Assembly (NCBI GenBank): GCA_900660155.1
Contig: CABFPE010000057.1
Coordinates: forward strand, 1,196,263-1,260,262
DNA length: 64,000 nucleotides
Source of the DNA: Hofstenia miamia
Taxonomy: Eukaryota; Xenacoelomorpha; Acoela; Hofsteniidae
Reading direction: 5' to 3'
The notes beneath the pieces were generated by a model, which saw nothing but the letters and a program-made list of their open reading frames with translations, was not told where the DNA came from and did no database searches. Of this stretch, positions 1 through 11,875 are shown piece after piece. The translations under genes and the position numbers were made by a program. Position 1 is the first letter of the stretch; every line of letters begins with the position of its first letter.

Positions 1-700
1 ACATCCACTACAGTCCAGATTCATCACAGGTTCTTATCGGGCGCTGGTATTGAACCACATCAAAAAGTTTGTAGTCATTTGGCAGACTGTCTGCAATCCT
101 TCTTTTTCATGTGGAATGATGCAAATGAAGAGAGGAACAGAATTGTTCAGGAGTTACATCTGCCTTCACTGATGCTTAGACTTTTCAGAAACTTAATGAA
201 AGGCAGGTCTGTTTTTTAATGAAAGTACCTGAAGGCTTGGCTTAGGTGGCACAGAAATGTCATATCTTCCCTCCAACCAGCTTGATGCTCAATGTCAAGA
301 GTTCCATTCTTGGAATGCTCCTTGAAGTTCTTCATAATTTGTCATGAGTTCTTTGACAAAAATTTTTTGATATTGGGGGACTTGCTTGTATGTGCTAGCT
401 CCTAATCCATAGCAAGGCGCAAGATTCTATTCAAGACATGATTTTGGAAGATAACAGTATTCGCATTTGTGGTATCAGAAATAAATATTTCGGTTTCACA
501 CCGCAAGCGAAATTCATTCAATATGCATTCCAGTCCTTCTGCAATAGTCTCAGCTTTGCCATAGCTCAACTTCGAAGCACCAAGTTTTATTTCGTTCTTT
601 ATTACTACTGCTTGACACTCATGGTTGCCAATTTGTTTACCATTGAAGTGTAGGCTCCATTTCTGATAGCATAGTGTTTCTACAACAAGAGGTTTTTCAT
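1..700 (-). pseudogene. Degenerate transposase relic, probably hAT-like
   Basis: Read on the minus strand, this stretch gives broken but transposase-like protein. One part has a block reading WSLHFNGKQIG, then KLGASKLSYGKAETIAEG, then ISDTTNANT, around 440-670. The order 'HF-GK...viKNE...GK...EF...-DTT-NTG' is what I recall from the catalytic core of degenerate hAT-like elements in many invertebrates. That assignment is from memory of the family, not from a search. Several in-frame stops interrupt the rest, down to the window edge at 1, so the copy is dead and probably continues outside the window. No inverted repeats or target duplication were found. It could instead belong to another RNase H-fold transposase family. 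Confidence 0.45.
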
Positions 701-1190
701 TTCAACAACTTTCGTGAAGACTAGGGTTTGAGATATCAATGCCCTCCTCTGACAACTGGATACCGATTTTCGCAACTTTCCTAATAGGGACATTTGTTCA
801 AGAACCATTTAGATTTCATAAAAAGGGATCGTGTGAAGCGAAAATGCAGAATTACTAGTATTTGCTCTTTACTGTCAGGGAAATGGACATCAAATTGGAC
901 TTGAATTCAGAAAAAGTAATCGTGCGACGGCAGCTTTATCGCATTTATTAAAAAAGTAACTCCAGTGAACTTTCAACCAAGTCTGATGATTGTAAATACC
1001 AACTGTTCCAGAGGTTTTCAATTGCAAAGTAACATGCAGGAAGCAAAATATATCAAAATGCGTTCATGGGTGAAGCATTGCTCAAAATAGAATTCACTGA
1101 AGTTAGCCATACATAAGAACTCATACAAATATAATACAGGATATTATTTTCGAAGAAAATAATTAAAAAGTTTTATAATTTATATAAATA

Positions 1191-2096
1191 GGGTGTCCAG
1201 AATTTTGTGGCAAAAACAAAACACCTGTAATTTCTAAAAATCACTTTATATCAACATTTTCGAATTCCTCCTACTTGGTGAATGAGGGGAGTTACTTTGT
1301 TCATCATTACAACTGATTTTGAACAATGTTTTTATATTTAATGAGAACCATGCATGTACTCCCGTATAAACTGACAGTAATATCAAATATTTGCATTAGA
1401 ACCTTAATATCCACTCAGTTTCGCGATCATTCCTTTTGACTGATTACGTAATACTTCATCTCAAAACAAGGCGAAAATTGTAATCAACAATTTTCCAGCA
1501 TGATAGGGCGAGGACAAATTCTGCGGATCAAACTCTCCAGCTTCTCAACTTGAAGTTTCCTGGACGGGAAATTTCACGTGGAGTAGAATTTATTTGGCAG
1601 CGTATTCACCCAGTCGAATTTGCTTTTTGGGGTTGCCTCAAAAACAGAATACACTGCGAAAACTCAATACATGCAGGAACTCAAAGATTCCATCACGACT
1701 TCTCTGAGGGAATTTCCACAAGACTTCTACAGTTCGGCTATTGAATCAATCATAAGAAGATAGCACTTATGTCTTGAGGAGGACGGTGATGTGTTTGCCA
1801 CATAGATTTTTTTATCATTGTATTTGTATCTATTCCCATGAATTTGAATTTCTCATGATAAGAGATTATTTCAGTCAAAGATTTGTCGTTTTTGCTTCAT
1901 TGATACTCGATGCATAAAAATGGTGGGTTTTTTAAATAAAAAATATTTTTCATAATCAGTCATAACCACAAAGTTTAAATGAAAAAAAGTTAATCCCCTT
2001 TATTCAAGAATTAGGTGGAATTAGAAAATGTTCATATAAAGTGATTTTTTAGAAATCACAGTTGTTTTGTTTTTGCCATAAAATCGTGGATACCCC
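1191..2096 (+). mobile_element. Tc1/mariner-type DNA transposon relic with ~85-bp inverted repeats
   Basis: The left end (from GGGTGTCCAGAATTTTG) and the reverse complement of the right end (ending in GTGGATACCCC) match for about 85 bases with a few changes, including the shared block GGCAAAAACAAAAC. The left end is preceded by TA and the right end is followed by ATATAT, consistent with TA target choice. Between the ends, 1550-1790 encodes the C-terminal part of a mariner-like DDE transposase in shifting frames: KFPGREISRGVEFIW, then PVEFAFWGCLK, then ELKDSITTSLREFP. These correspond to the family's 'WPPRSPDLTPxDFFLWGxLK' block and the helical tail after it. The final acidic residue of the triad is not recognisable. 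Frameshifts and loss of the N-terminal half make it non-autonomous. Confidence 0.75.
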
Positions 2097-2120
2097 ATAT
2101 ATATATATATATATATATAT
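2097..2120. repeat. (TA)n microsatellite
   Basis: A perfect AT dinucleotide run abutting the right end of the Tc1/mariner relic, so that element may have inserted at or seeded this repeat. Confidence 0.9.
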
Positions 2121-2164
2121 GCAGATATTGTGTTGTTTGTATTGAGTTATTTGATGTAATAACT

Positions 2165-2480
2165 CTACAAAAATCATCGGCACATTGGTTTAAAGTTTTG
2201 TGAACTTGCTCAGTCATTCATTAACATGTAAGGAACATAGTATTGGACCTAGTACTATACCCTGTGGTACGACTAAGTTTGTTGTTTTGCACTTAGAAAC
2301 ACGGTTATTTGATATTAATCATTGTTTTCTATTTTTTAGAAATGTCATAAAGTCCATGAATTAAATGCTTTATTAAATCTAATATTGGTACATAAATAGT
2401 TACCTTTTAGATTGTGTTTAATCTCTTCGGTCAATTGATAGAATGCCGGCTGAAGCGTTCTTTGTGTTTTTGATATTCTT
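2165..2480 (-). pseudogene. LINE reverse transcriptase scrap (CR1/Jockey-like)
   Basis: On the minus strand two RT motifs are readable in the right order. First comes a motif A-like block, RFNKAFNSWTL, near 2350-2385 (family form DLxKAFDxxxx). Then comes the motif B block VVPQGIVLGPILCSLHVNE near 2220-2280 (family form VPQGSxLGPxLFxLYIND). The reading frame ends in a stop straight after motif B. The spacing is roughly right for a CR1/Jockey-type non-LTR retrotransposon. No endonuclease or 3' tail can be identified, so this is a short dead fragment. Confidence 0.7.
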
Positions 2481-3111
2481 TGATGGGTTATTCCATAGAT
2501 TAGTTGTTACTAACTAGTATGAATTTGCCAATTTGAATTTGACATTTGTTCTTTTAATATAATTTGAATTTGTTGTATGTTTGAAATGTTGATTTGTGTT
2601 TAGAGGTTTACTAAGGTTAGTGTTTCAACTTCAAACATATATTTGTGACAATCTTTGAATCTTTGCTATTATCTCAAAATCTACTGTATGTGAACTGAAT
2701 ACATTGCTTCAGCAGCATCATTCCGCTTTTTTAAATGAATTTGATGTCTTACCAAAGAATTTGCTAGGCGCCATCACGGCTTGCAGTTGCTTATTCCCTT
2801 AAGAACATCTCAACATGCGTTCGGAAGTGTCAGTAATAAATTTGTTCCCTTAATCTGTACAAATGAGCTAAACAGGCCACTTCTTGTTTGCACAATTGCA
2901 GACATGCGATTCGTAAACCTCGCTAACTTTCTTTTTCACTTTTGGGTTGAACATCATCAGTTTGCATTTATTTCCAAGTTGTCAGATGTTTCATTCCCAG
3001 TCAAGTAGCAGCGCCCGTGTTGATTATTCTTTCTCTGAAAATGAACAAATTTTCGGATTCTGGTTTCAGTGACGTCATGTAAATTAAAGATTAATAATTG
3101 TGCGGCCTACG
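2481..3111. other. Non-coding stretch, nothing recognised
   Basis: AT-rich sequence with only short chance ORFs, for example one at 2781-3008 that resembles nothing known to me. No repeat structure was seen. Confidence 0.5.
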
Positions 3112-3305
3112 AGATATGCCGTCCGCAAAAGTAAAGTACATGGTGGAATCTCCCACCGTCAAGTTTTCAAAATTGATTTTGATTGGCCAAATCAAAAAAT
3201 TTTCAACAAAAAATTAAAAAATTTTAAAAACTAACTCATGAAGTGCATTGTTAGGGTCCTCACTTGGTAAAAAATGAGATGTCCCCTTCCGAAAATCTTG
3301 CTTAC
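3112..3305 (+). mobile_element. Decayed hAT-type MITE of the 'GGCGTACGCAG' family
   Basis: This aligns along its length with the better-preserved element at 46922-47126: shared blocks ACATGGTGGAAT, CAAAATTGATTTTGA, AATCAAAAAATT, TTAGGGTC and a final GATGTCCCC. The terminal inverted repeats are eroded (ATGCCGTCCGCAAA at the left), so no target duplication can be called. A third copy, in the opposite orientation, lies at 56291-56533. Confidence 0.7.
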
Positions 3306-3916
3306 ACTGATATCTCTAGGCCGTAATGTAACAAAAAAGCCTCCCTCAGTTTTTTCATTACAAGAAATCACATAAATAAATTGTAAGTGAATAGGGTAAA
3401 ATTTCAAATGCAAAATTAATTATTAGGACATTCAAACTAAGCCGTAAGTCTATTTTGAAGAAAGACCCTGCATTTATCAATAAAATATATATATATACTT
3501 TCATTTTTGCGATTTGCTAGGAGAATCATTGAACGTTTGTTATTAAACCGAATATTCGAAAGCTAGCCAATAATAAATAGCTAACGGTTATTTAGAGTCA
3601 CTAATTACCGTTATTTAAACGAATCTCCATCCTTGAACAAACAGAAAGCCAACACTTTTTTATACCAATATTCTCTTTGAGAACTATCACCATACATCAG
3701 CGATGCATTACTTGGCTTGCAGACCGTTACTGTAAATGGATCAAGGCAATATTTATGAAAAAAATTGACCCAACTTGACCCAAATTTCATTGAGTTGTTA
3801 ATATGCTTGAAGCAACTCAAAACTGTGTCAAAAATATTGTCAAATATGATCAACTTAAATTTTAATAGTTCCACAGGTCTTTCTTCATGAAAAGAAAACA
3901 CATAGGCTATAAAATG

Positions 3917-3920
<4 letters not shown>

Positions 3921-3978
<58 letters not shown>

Positions 3979-3979
3979 T
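3921..3979. repeat. (AAT)n microsatellite
   Basis: About 19 uninterrupted TAA/AAT units. TAA-type repeats are the preferred landing site of R4/Dong-type LINEs such as those at 26966-31420, but no LINE is attached here. Confidence 0.95.
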
Positions 3980-5754
3980 GCCTAAATTTGCGTACATTGG
4001 AAAACTTTAGACAAACGGTAAGACTAAGCATAAATGGTTTGTTTCATCTTTCATGTGATAAACAAACTGTTCATATGAAGTGAAAAAAGCAGTTATTTTC
4101 ATGGCAACATTGATTTATTGAGTATAGAATTTTAGAATTTTTTTAACATAGTTGATTTTTGGAAGGCCCAAATTGAGTTTTCAATAACTCATTCCATCCA
4201 AACAGATCCAGAATGATAAAGCATTGGAATTTTGTATTTAATATATACATACTGTTAAATATATATCCTTCCGCCCATTGTGAAAATTATATCGGAGAAA
4301 AATTGTAAAACTGCGATAAATTTATTATGGAAAATATTTAAATAGATATTAAAGATTATCTTAATTCCTCAATAGCAAAATCTAATCTATGAATTAATTT
4401 GTAAATTTCAATTTTGTTAAGAAACGGTGGGGCATTTAATTTTTAAGATAAAAACCCAATCTAGAGATTCAATAATACTTCCTTACTGCAATTCACACCT
4501 ACGTGCACAATTGAAAGGATATTTATGATGCATGTAATTATAATAACTGATATTATGAATGTATGATTGAATCTTATATTGATTTGACAATATCAGCATA
4601 ATTTTGCTTGATGCTTTTGGACTCCTGGTCTTAAAATTTCATATCTAATTCTTGTTAATCAAGTATATTTAGAAAAAAAATTCCGATGAGTACTTCCATA
4701 CATTTGTATTTCTGGACCTGCCTCGAAGAAATCGAAGATAAAGATAAGACAAAGTTAATGCAATTAATTCGAAATCAAATGTTCAATAATGCTATGTGAG
4801 AATATATTTTTATGTAACAATATTATTAAATTTGTAGACGCACGAAATTAAATTTAAGATTTAGTTTTCTTTCTTTTGGACGAATTTTATTGTCTATAAA
4901 TTCTCGGTAAAATATATAGCGTAAATATAGCGCTAATTGTTTCAAAATTTATCAAAATTATTTTTCAAAGCCCCGAAATTTCTTAAAAAATCACTTAATA
5001 ATGCACATCGATTCCGCAAATTGATTTAAGGTACTCATGCGCCATCGCGCGACATAAATATTTTATTGCAAGAAATATTTCAGGTAATGAGATGAAAAAA
5101 ACACTGCAAGTTGAACAAAAAATGTTCTTAGTTAAGCGATTTGAATAGAATTCACTGAATGCATATCATTCAAATATAGTCCGTAGTTTTATGTCTTGTA
5201 TTCCTTAAAAAATCTCTATGTTCATCTTCGGAATTGAATAGAATATAACTAAATTCATATTTATTGTATGCTAGGAATCGTTGGCTTCCACTTAAACAAA
5301 TGATCACGTCAATAGGTCTACTGGCATGCTTGAGAATTAGTTTGCGATTAGTCTGTTCCAAATCTTATTAGGTAAAATTAGAAAATCCTCGGAATATTAC
5401 CCTGTTAATACAGATCAATTTTTCAGATATCTAAATTTTCACTTTCCCAAACAATTGCTAAAGAGCTGATATAGCAATTAACGTTTTTATACAAAATGCT
5501 CCTTCTAAATGAAAGCATAAGTTACACAAAGCAGTATTACAAACTATTTTAAGGTGTCAAATTTCCAATGGAAGCTGATAAAAACAAAAAATATGGAAAT
5601 TTAAGAAATTTGTAATGTGGGTTAAATGTCAATTCAATTAAAGAGATATAATTATTATCACAACTATCACAACTATCACAATAAGATATTTGCGGGATAG
5701 GCAATTCGAGTAACCAAAAAGGAAATTACCCCATGTTTCCTGCTTAAATTTTAC

Positions 5755-5758
<4 letters not shown>

Positions 5759-5795
<37 letters not shown>
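5759..5795. repeat. (TA)n microsatellite
   Basis: A pure TA dinucleotide run of about 18 units. Confidence 0.95.
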
Positions 5796-5798
<3 letters not shown>

Positions 5799-6786
5799 TC
5801 ATTTAATGAAGGGCATTAAGAAAAATTATTTCAAAAATATGTATTTGTCTAATGCTCTGCTCATTTTATATGCATGCATTACTTTTGTTGTACATAATTC
5901 GAACAAGCTCTTTGTTAACTGAAGTGCCATAAGTTTGTCTGTACTTAATGGCTTCCTGAATACCACCTTCCTCACAAAGTGGGTTTAACATATACTTGTA
6001 ATTTTCAGTCATTGGTTTTGAGAATTCCTCATTTTGAGATGCTTTAAAGTTTCCTTAAATTTTTCTTTCTATGATTTTTCATTTCATCTTTAAGAAAGAC
6101 AAAGTGTTATGTAAAATGCTAGCTAGAATTCTTTCATCTAAGTTTCATTGTTATCTGTTATAGGTGCAGTCTTTATTAATCATATTTTCAAGTCACACTG
6201 TATGCAATATTTTAATCATTAAATAACGATTTAAAATAATCATTTAAATCTGTTTAGCATTTAATTACAAAGCGGTTTATAATAATTTTGATGTGCTATA
6301 ATGTTCAGCATTTTGCTTTGAAGTATTTTGTGTAGGCAGCATGTTTAAATTCTACTCTTGATTAACTATATTTTACAAGTTGATAGTTTAGTTTAAGACA
6401 TAGTTTATTCAATTTTTATAAATGGATATTGCTATTATAACCCAATTTTTAATACTAAATTATTGAATAATATATTTTGATTGAATTACACAATAATTGG
6501 TTTTAGAATTGAATTTTGTTCATGTACAGCCCTTATAACCTCTTTGTGAAATGCATATTGTTCATAATGATCAAATATCAGATAACAAGTTACTAATGCT
6601 AAACAGTTAATCTTTCTTGTGTTCGAAACATGATATAGTCAATTATAGAAGAACTTTTTGAACATATAATTGTCACAGTTTCAGCAGAATGCACTGATAT
6701 ATTGTAAATATCAACTAAATGCTGGATATATTTTATCAATTACTAATAAAATGTTGATGGTCGAATAAAATGGTCAATGCTTATAT

Positions 6787-6885
6787 ACATACTATACATA
6801 TATATATATATACATATATATGTATGGTATATATATATATATATGTGTGTGTATATATAAATATATATATACATATATATGCATA

Positions 6886-6920
<35 letters not shown>
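6787..6920. repeat. Compound TA-rich repeat with palindromes
   Basis: Three (TA)n runs separated by ATACATATATATG-type spacers that are near-palindromic, suggesting a stem-forming, slippage-prone tract. Confidence 0.85.
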
Positions 6921-6922
<2 letters not shown>

Positions 6923-9889
6923 CGAATTTCGAAGTTGTCATCACCTTAGTATCAATTTGCCCCTAAAAATAATTTTTTGTACACACGTTGCTATTTATTT
7001 GGGTGAACAACCAATTTGATTGTATATCTAGGAAATCACAATTTTGAAATATAAATTTTTAGCATGTTTTTTATCTTTTACTAATGCATTTGGTTGCAGA
7101 CAACATATTTCTGAGATAGCGAAGCAGTAATGAAAACAAGTTATGCTCTGATTTTTGAAGTGGTCATCATTGGCTAAGATCGCTAATAATGAATAAATAT
7201 AGCGTCATTCCTTGATTTAGAGTTACAGTACGAGCCACAGAAATCCCCGTGAAACCTGTGTTGCGAATTTTCATCTTCTCCCCCACGAGTTTGATGCGGA
7301 TAGCGAATTCCCATGGGGCACCACGAATCCCCACCTTAATCGAAAATCCTGTAAATTCAGCACTTGGTTAAGCATAAGCTGCTAATATTATTCAATTACA
7401 CCATTTTGCATAGATTCAAAATGCCAAAGGTATTGGACACTCCACATTTTTTCCAAGAAAACATTATTTTTCAAATGTATATTTTGTACAGTGAGATGCT
7501 AATACCATTCAATTTGATACGTCCTGTGGGCGCTGATTTTTAAAATCAGAGACAATATTTGACTACAAATGTTTTCCAAATAGCACTTTCTATAGTGTTC
7601 TAAGTTTGTATTTTTCTTCTTGTTCCCGATTCTATTTTGGATTGATTGGTTTTGTCAAATTGTCTAATTCAACAAAACAATGCTCATTGTCACAAATAAA
7701 AAATGACAATCCATTACATTGAAAAAAATTTCTGAAAGCACTTTTTCCCGATTGGCAAATAAGATCTTCTCATTTAACTATCATTAAAAGCCATTTGAAA
7801 TAATGAAATTTCATATCAATATCGAAATTGTGAATGATTTCTGTTCTGTTTGCCAGTAAAAAGTACTGGAGTTCTGATCAAATGAAGCTATGAAATTCCA
7901 TGAAATTCCAATTGCATTGGTAACTAAACATATCCTACAGCGTATCAATAAGTTTTTAAAATTTTATAAATTTGCTTCATGATTTGCTTAGATATGTGCA
8001 GTATTTTCTTCTTTTTCTAATTTATATAAGTGTCTGAAGGTTTATGATATAAACTGTATATTCAACATATACGACTATATGAAAATCCTTTAGCATTTAA
8101 ATGAAAACTACAAAAAATGAGATGCATTCAATTTAATTAAATATAATGGTGCAATGATAAATTTAGAAGTAGTTGTTATAAAATATATTTGTATGTAATT
8201 GAAATATGAATTCTACTAAATTTGCATCATTTTATTATGTAATATTGTACTAACCAAAATGTCCTTGTATATATTCTTTCACAATGTGGTAATCATTTTG
8301 GCAATAAAAAATTTAACTTAAGTTTTTCAATTTTGATTAGATTGTAAAATAATTTTTTCAAGGCATTTCAATATAGCAGGAAGTGAAATGAAGCTTTAGT
8401 AGGTTTCAAACAATTTTAAGCTAGTGCTGCACTTTTGTACAAATTATTTTTATGTTAATTTTAATATTCACGATTACAACTAATGATAAATAGAAAAATG
8501 TTTATTTTAATCCATAATATGGATTGTGAAGTCAAATGTGATTTAATACTTGTGGCATCATATCTAAAATTGTACAGTTTACCATAGTCATTCATCATTA
8601 ATAATATTATAGATGGCGTACTTTAGCTAGCTTCTTCTAGCAAATCGCCAGTGTTTTAAACTATATTTATAGAAAAGAATCTGTGATAATGTACAGTTAA
8701 ATATGAACTAGTATTTATGCTTACTACGTAAGCCTTATGGAAAAATAAATTTTATAAAAATCAGAAAAAATTTTAAATGCTTTTTATCTTATCTAGCTTC
8801 ACATAGAATTTGTAAGAAAGGATTTTGCTTTTTAGTTAAAAATCCAACTCTCTATGTTATATTTTAAATCAAATTGGAAATTAACTTTGATAAGTTATTT
8901 GAATTTAGCAGTAGCTGTTGACTCTTGCAAGAACTTCCACAACCAAAAGAATAAACGATGGTTTCAAAAAGATTGCAAGGGTTCTTTCTGATGAAGGAAA
9001 CCATATCTTGTGCAATAAGGGCTCGCAAACTGAAGTCGTCATGGTAGAACTGTCTGAAGATGTTCCCCTTTCAAGATTCTAACTATACCTACTTAATGTA
9101 AGTAGGTGCGATACCTATAATTGTTTAAAACATTGAATACAAGATTGTTGGTTTCAAAAATTTTGTTTACAAGATGGCTTTGTCTTGTGTTTCCTAGCTC
9201 CAGCAATAATTACTATATTCATTATGTTAATGAGTAGAATATATATAAATAATTACTATACTTCTATGAATGAACAAATTTAAATGACAAATCCCATTAC
9301 AAAAGTTCACAGATTCCATTAAATTGCAACATTATTAATTTGTTTTATCACTTTTAGAAAAGAATTTAGAAAACATAAGTAAATGAAAATAGCTAGATAT
9401 ATAGATTTGTTATATAAATAAAATGGTAAATTTTGTACCGGATTTTTGTATATCAAAGGTTTGCTTAACCATGTCAATTGCAGAAATTTAATTCATGTAT
9501 TGTACTACTTAATAATTATAAACACAGCAATCGTGTGAATAGGTTTTTAATTGTTTTGAATTCCTAGTCTACAAGTACATTTAAAAAATTGGTTTTGAAT
9601 TGCACAATATACTATCTTATCCAAGGGATTTATGTAATGGCTGCAATCAATGCATAACTGAGCTAGGATCTTTGCATAGCATGAGAATTACTTTTTGTTT
9701 ATAAGTACTCCTTCAGCGATTGAATTTAAGTTTGGCCGTACTTGAATCAGTTGGAAGCATTTGTTTATATGCCGATACAATCTCTGTTGTAATGATATTA
9801 AATGAATTCTCCGTGAGTTAATATAGTTCAGTTTAACTGACCTTAGTGAAACGGAAATGGTAGATTATTCAAACGCCGGTTTACTATCC

Positions 9890-10330
9890 TATCCTTGCTG
9901 CTAATCTCTTACGCTGGACCTTAATTCCACTACAGCTATTGCCTGCTTATTGTTGCCTTATTATCTCTCTTCGCTTACAAAGGAAAGCCGCTAATAATTT
10001 CGCTAGTGTTGGTACCAATGGCCATTCGACCAGTTTTGCTGACACAGTGTAACCAATGTTGTTGAACTTATGCTTCGAAACGTGCTTAAGCGCAGATAAA
10101 ACACTTATGTAAACTGCGTTCGGTGTGCACATTCAGACTTATCAATTAAGAGTTCTAGTGTCAACTTTCCACTGATCATCTCGCCTACTAAACCACAACC
10201 ATCCAACTAATTTCTAATTCATTCAACCCCAAATTTCTTTCAACATTGCTTCCAACGTACAATCAAATCAACCTTCAATAACCATCCCCAGTTTAACATT
10301 AACAGGGAAAGAACTTCCCATCTACAGTGA
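9890..10330 (+). other. Putative upstream region and 5' untranslated leader of the zinc-finger-like gene
   Basis: The base composition becomes less AT-rich and lacks long homopolymers, in contrast to its surroundings. It runs straight into the proposed start codon at 10331, and an in-frame TGA sits immediately before that ATG. I see no convincing TATA box or initiator. A 61-codon minus-strand ORF at 9947-10132 looks like chance. The role as promoter and leader is inferred only from position. Confidence 0.35.
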
Positions 10331-10379
10331 ATGGCACAGATATCTATGGATTGCCACAAACCGCTTTTTGAAAAAATTC
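10331..10379 (+). CDS. Exon 1 (coding part) of a putative zinc-finger-like host gene
   Basis: The exon begins at ATG, preceded directly by an in-frame TGA, and encodes MAQISMDCHKPLFEKI plus the first base of the next codon. It ends at a textbook donor, GTAAGT, at 10380. The phase left over (one base) is exactly what exon 2 needs. The +4 base of the start is G, as in good metazoan initiation contexts. No signal peptide is evident. The product is not recognised. Alternative frames through the same exon are also open, so the start is inferred from the phase match and the flanking stop. Confidence 0.5.
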
Positions 10380-11514
10380 GTAAGTACAAATTCCACTAAC
10401 CTTCAATTAACCTCTAATTTTTTTAATATATTGAAGAAAAGTTTTTAATCTTCTACATTCCCAGTAAGACTAGTATATTATTTTAATAAATTTTTTACAC
10501 TCTTTGCCTTTTCAAATAAATGAAGAAAAATCTACTCAGTTTATTGCTTGAGATTTACGGCAACTATCTTTTACTATGAGACTGACAATAATGTGCATTC
10601 GGAGGATATTTCTATAAATCATTTTGGAAAATCTTATTAAATAATTAGAGCTTAACAACAATTAAAAAACATAAAACTACGCTTTCCATCTTAAAGCAGA
10701 AATATATTAAACTTAGAAAAAACTTCTCTTAACAAAGATAATTCAATTTGAATTGAAAATGATTATCTAATTATAAAAAATTTACTTCTCTATAAAACTT
10801 AATTTACTGTAAGTGTGAGTAACGATAAATCAGATTCCAATGAGGTCACTCCAATCCACCCCTGGCATAATATTATCTATTTATATAAAGCCGTAAATAA
10901 TCTGTGATTTTATCATTGCCGATTTACGTTAGTGATCCAGCTTTGAAGGTGACAGTGTGAGTTTAATCACATTGTTGTATACTACAAATTTAGGAATTTC
11001 ATTGGCATATCATCGCAACAGCTTGACAGGATAATGCGAGCCTATATATTCTCTCAGAATATCGAATGGAGTTTTTTTTAGCACAAATTGAATTGCTTCT
11101 AAATAGATATTTTAGTGGAGATTTGTTTGCAATATTACCAATGTAGATATTGGTGTAGTTATTGAAATCACCTTCACAGTTATAGAAACATTTGAAAATT
11201 TGAGGCATAGCTTTAAAAAATGATGGAATACTTTTGATGTATTGTTTTGACAACCACAGTCGTAACAATTGCGGGTTTGAGAGGTGTTGGACCCTCAATA
11301 ATAGCACATGTCTATCCTAAGACATCTAACTTTTCTAAAGTTTTTAAAAAACTTATATTTGGTTGTCCATAGACTTTTTTAGTTATAACAATAGCAACAC
11401 TATAATCTTCAATAGAGATTCTTTATGTATGAATAGTATAATGTCTGGCTAGGGTTAGGGTAAGTGTTATATTTATACTGTCTAAATTTGATAAATATAG
11501 TAGAGCCCTGCGAT

Positions 11515-11875
11515 TATTCGAAATTCAAGTCGAGATCCGAAAACTCAACTCAACATTTGGAGTACTCGAAACCAACTCGATATTAGCTTGAATGACATGT
11601 TTTTTTTCAGCTTTTGTTATAATGTCGACGAATCCATCGATCTTTCACTATTTATCTCAAATTGTAAGTCGTCAGGCTTAGTTTCTCTCATTTAGTTTAG
11701 CATGTTGTATCTCTCTTGTACATTTATATAGAGTGGGTAGCACAGTTATACATAGCATTGCCTAACTAGAAAAATAAGTATAAATAAAATTGTAGCTCGA
11801 CTCGAACTCGCCAGTTAGGATGCCAACTCGACTCGAGCCTAAAACGGCAACTCGCATGGGCCTAAAATATACATG
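11515..11875. repeat. Patch rich in CTCGACTCG-type words, possible MITE
   Basis: Recurring words such as AACTCGA, CTCGACTCGAACTCG and CAACTCGACTCGAG stand out in AT-rich DNA and are clustered at the two sides of a plain AT-rich core. A comparable CGAGCCGAGC-armed element with clearer inverted ends lies at 35435-35825. The boundaries here are uncertain. Confidence 0.4.

Larger units (their letters stand above)
3306..9889. other. AT-rich intergenic DNA, no gene recognised
   Basis: Apart from the microsatellites listed separately I see only short chance ORFs. One at 3611-3997 on the minus strand is simply a TAT repeat read as polytyrosine. A slightly more GC-rich patch at about 7215-7360 has no coding frame or clear repeat structure. 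Confidence 0.5.

Noticed and set aside
3611-3997. 128-codon minus-strand ORF with a long tyrosine run
   Set aside because: The run is a TAT microsatellite in translation; the rest has no motif.
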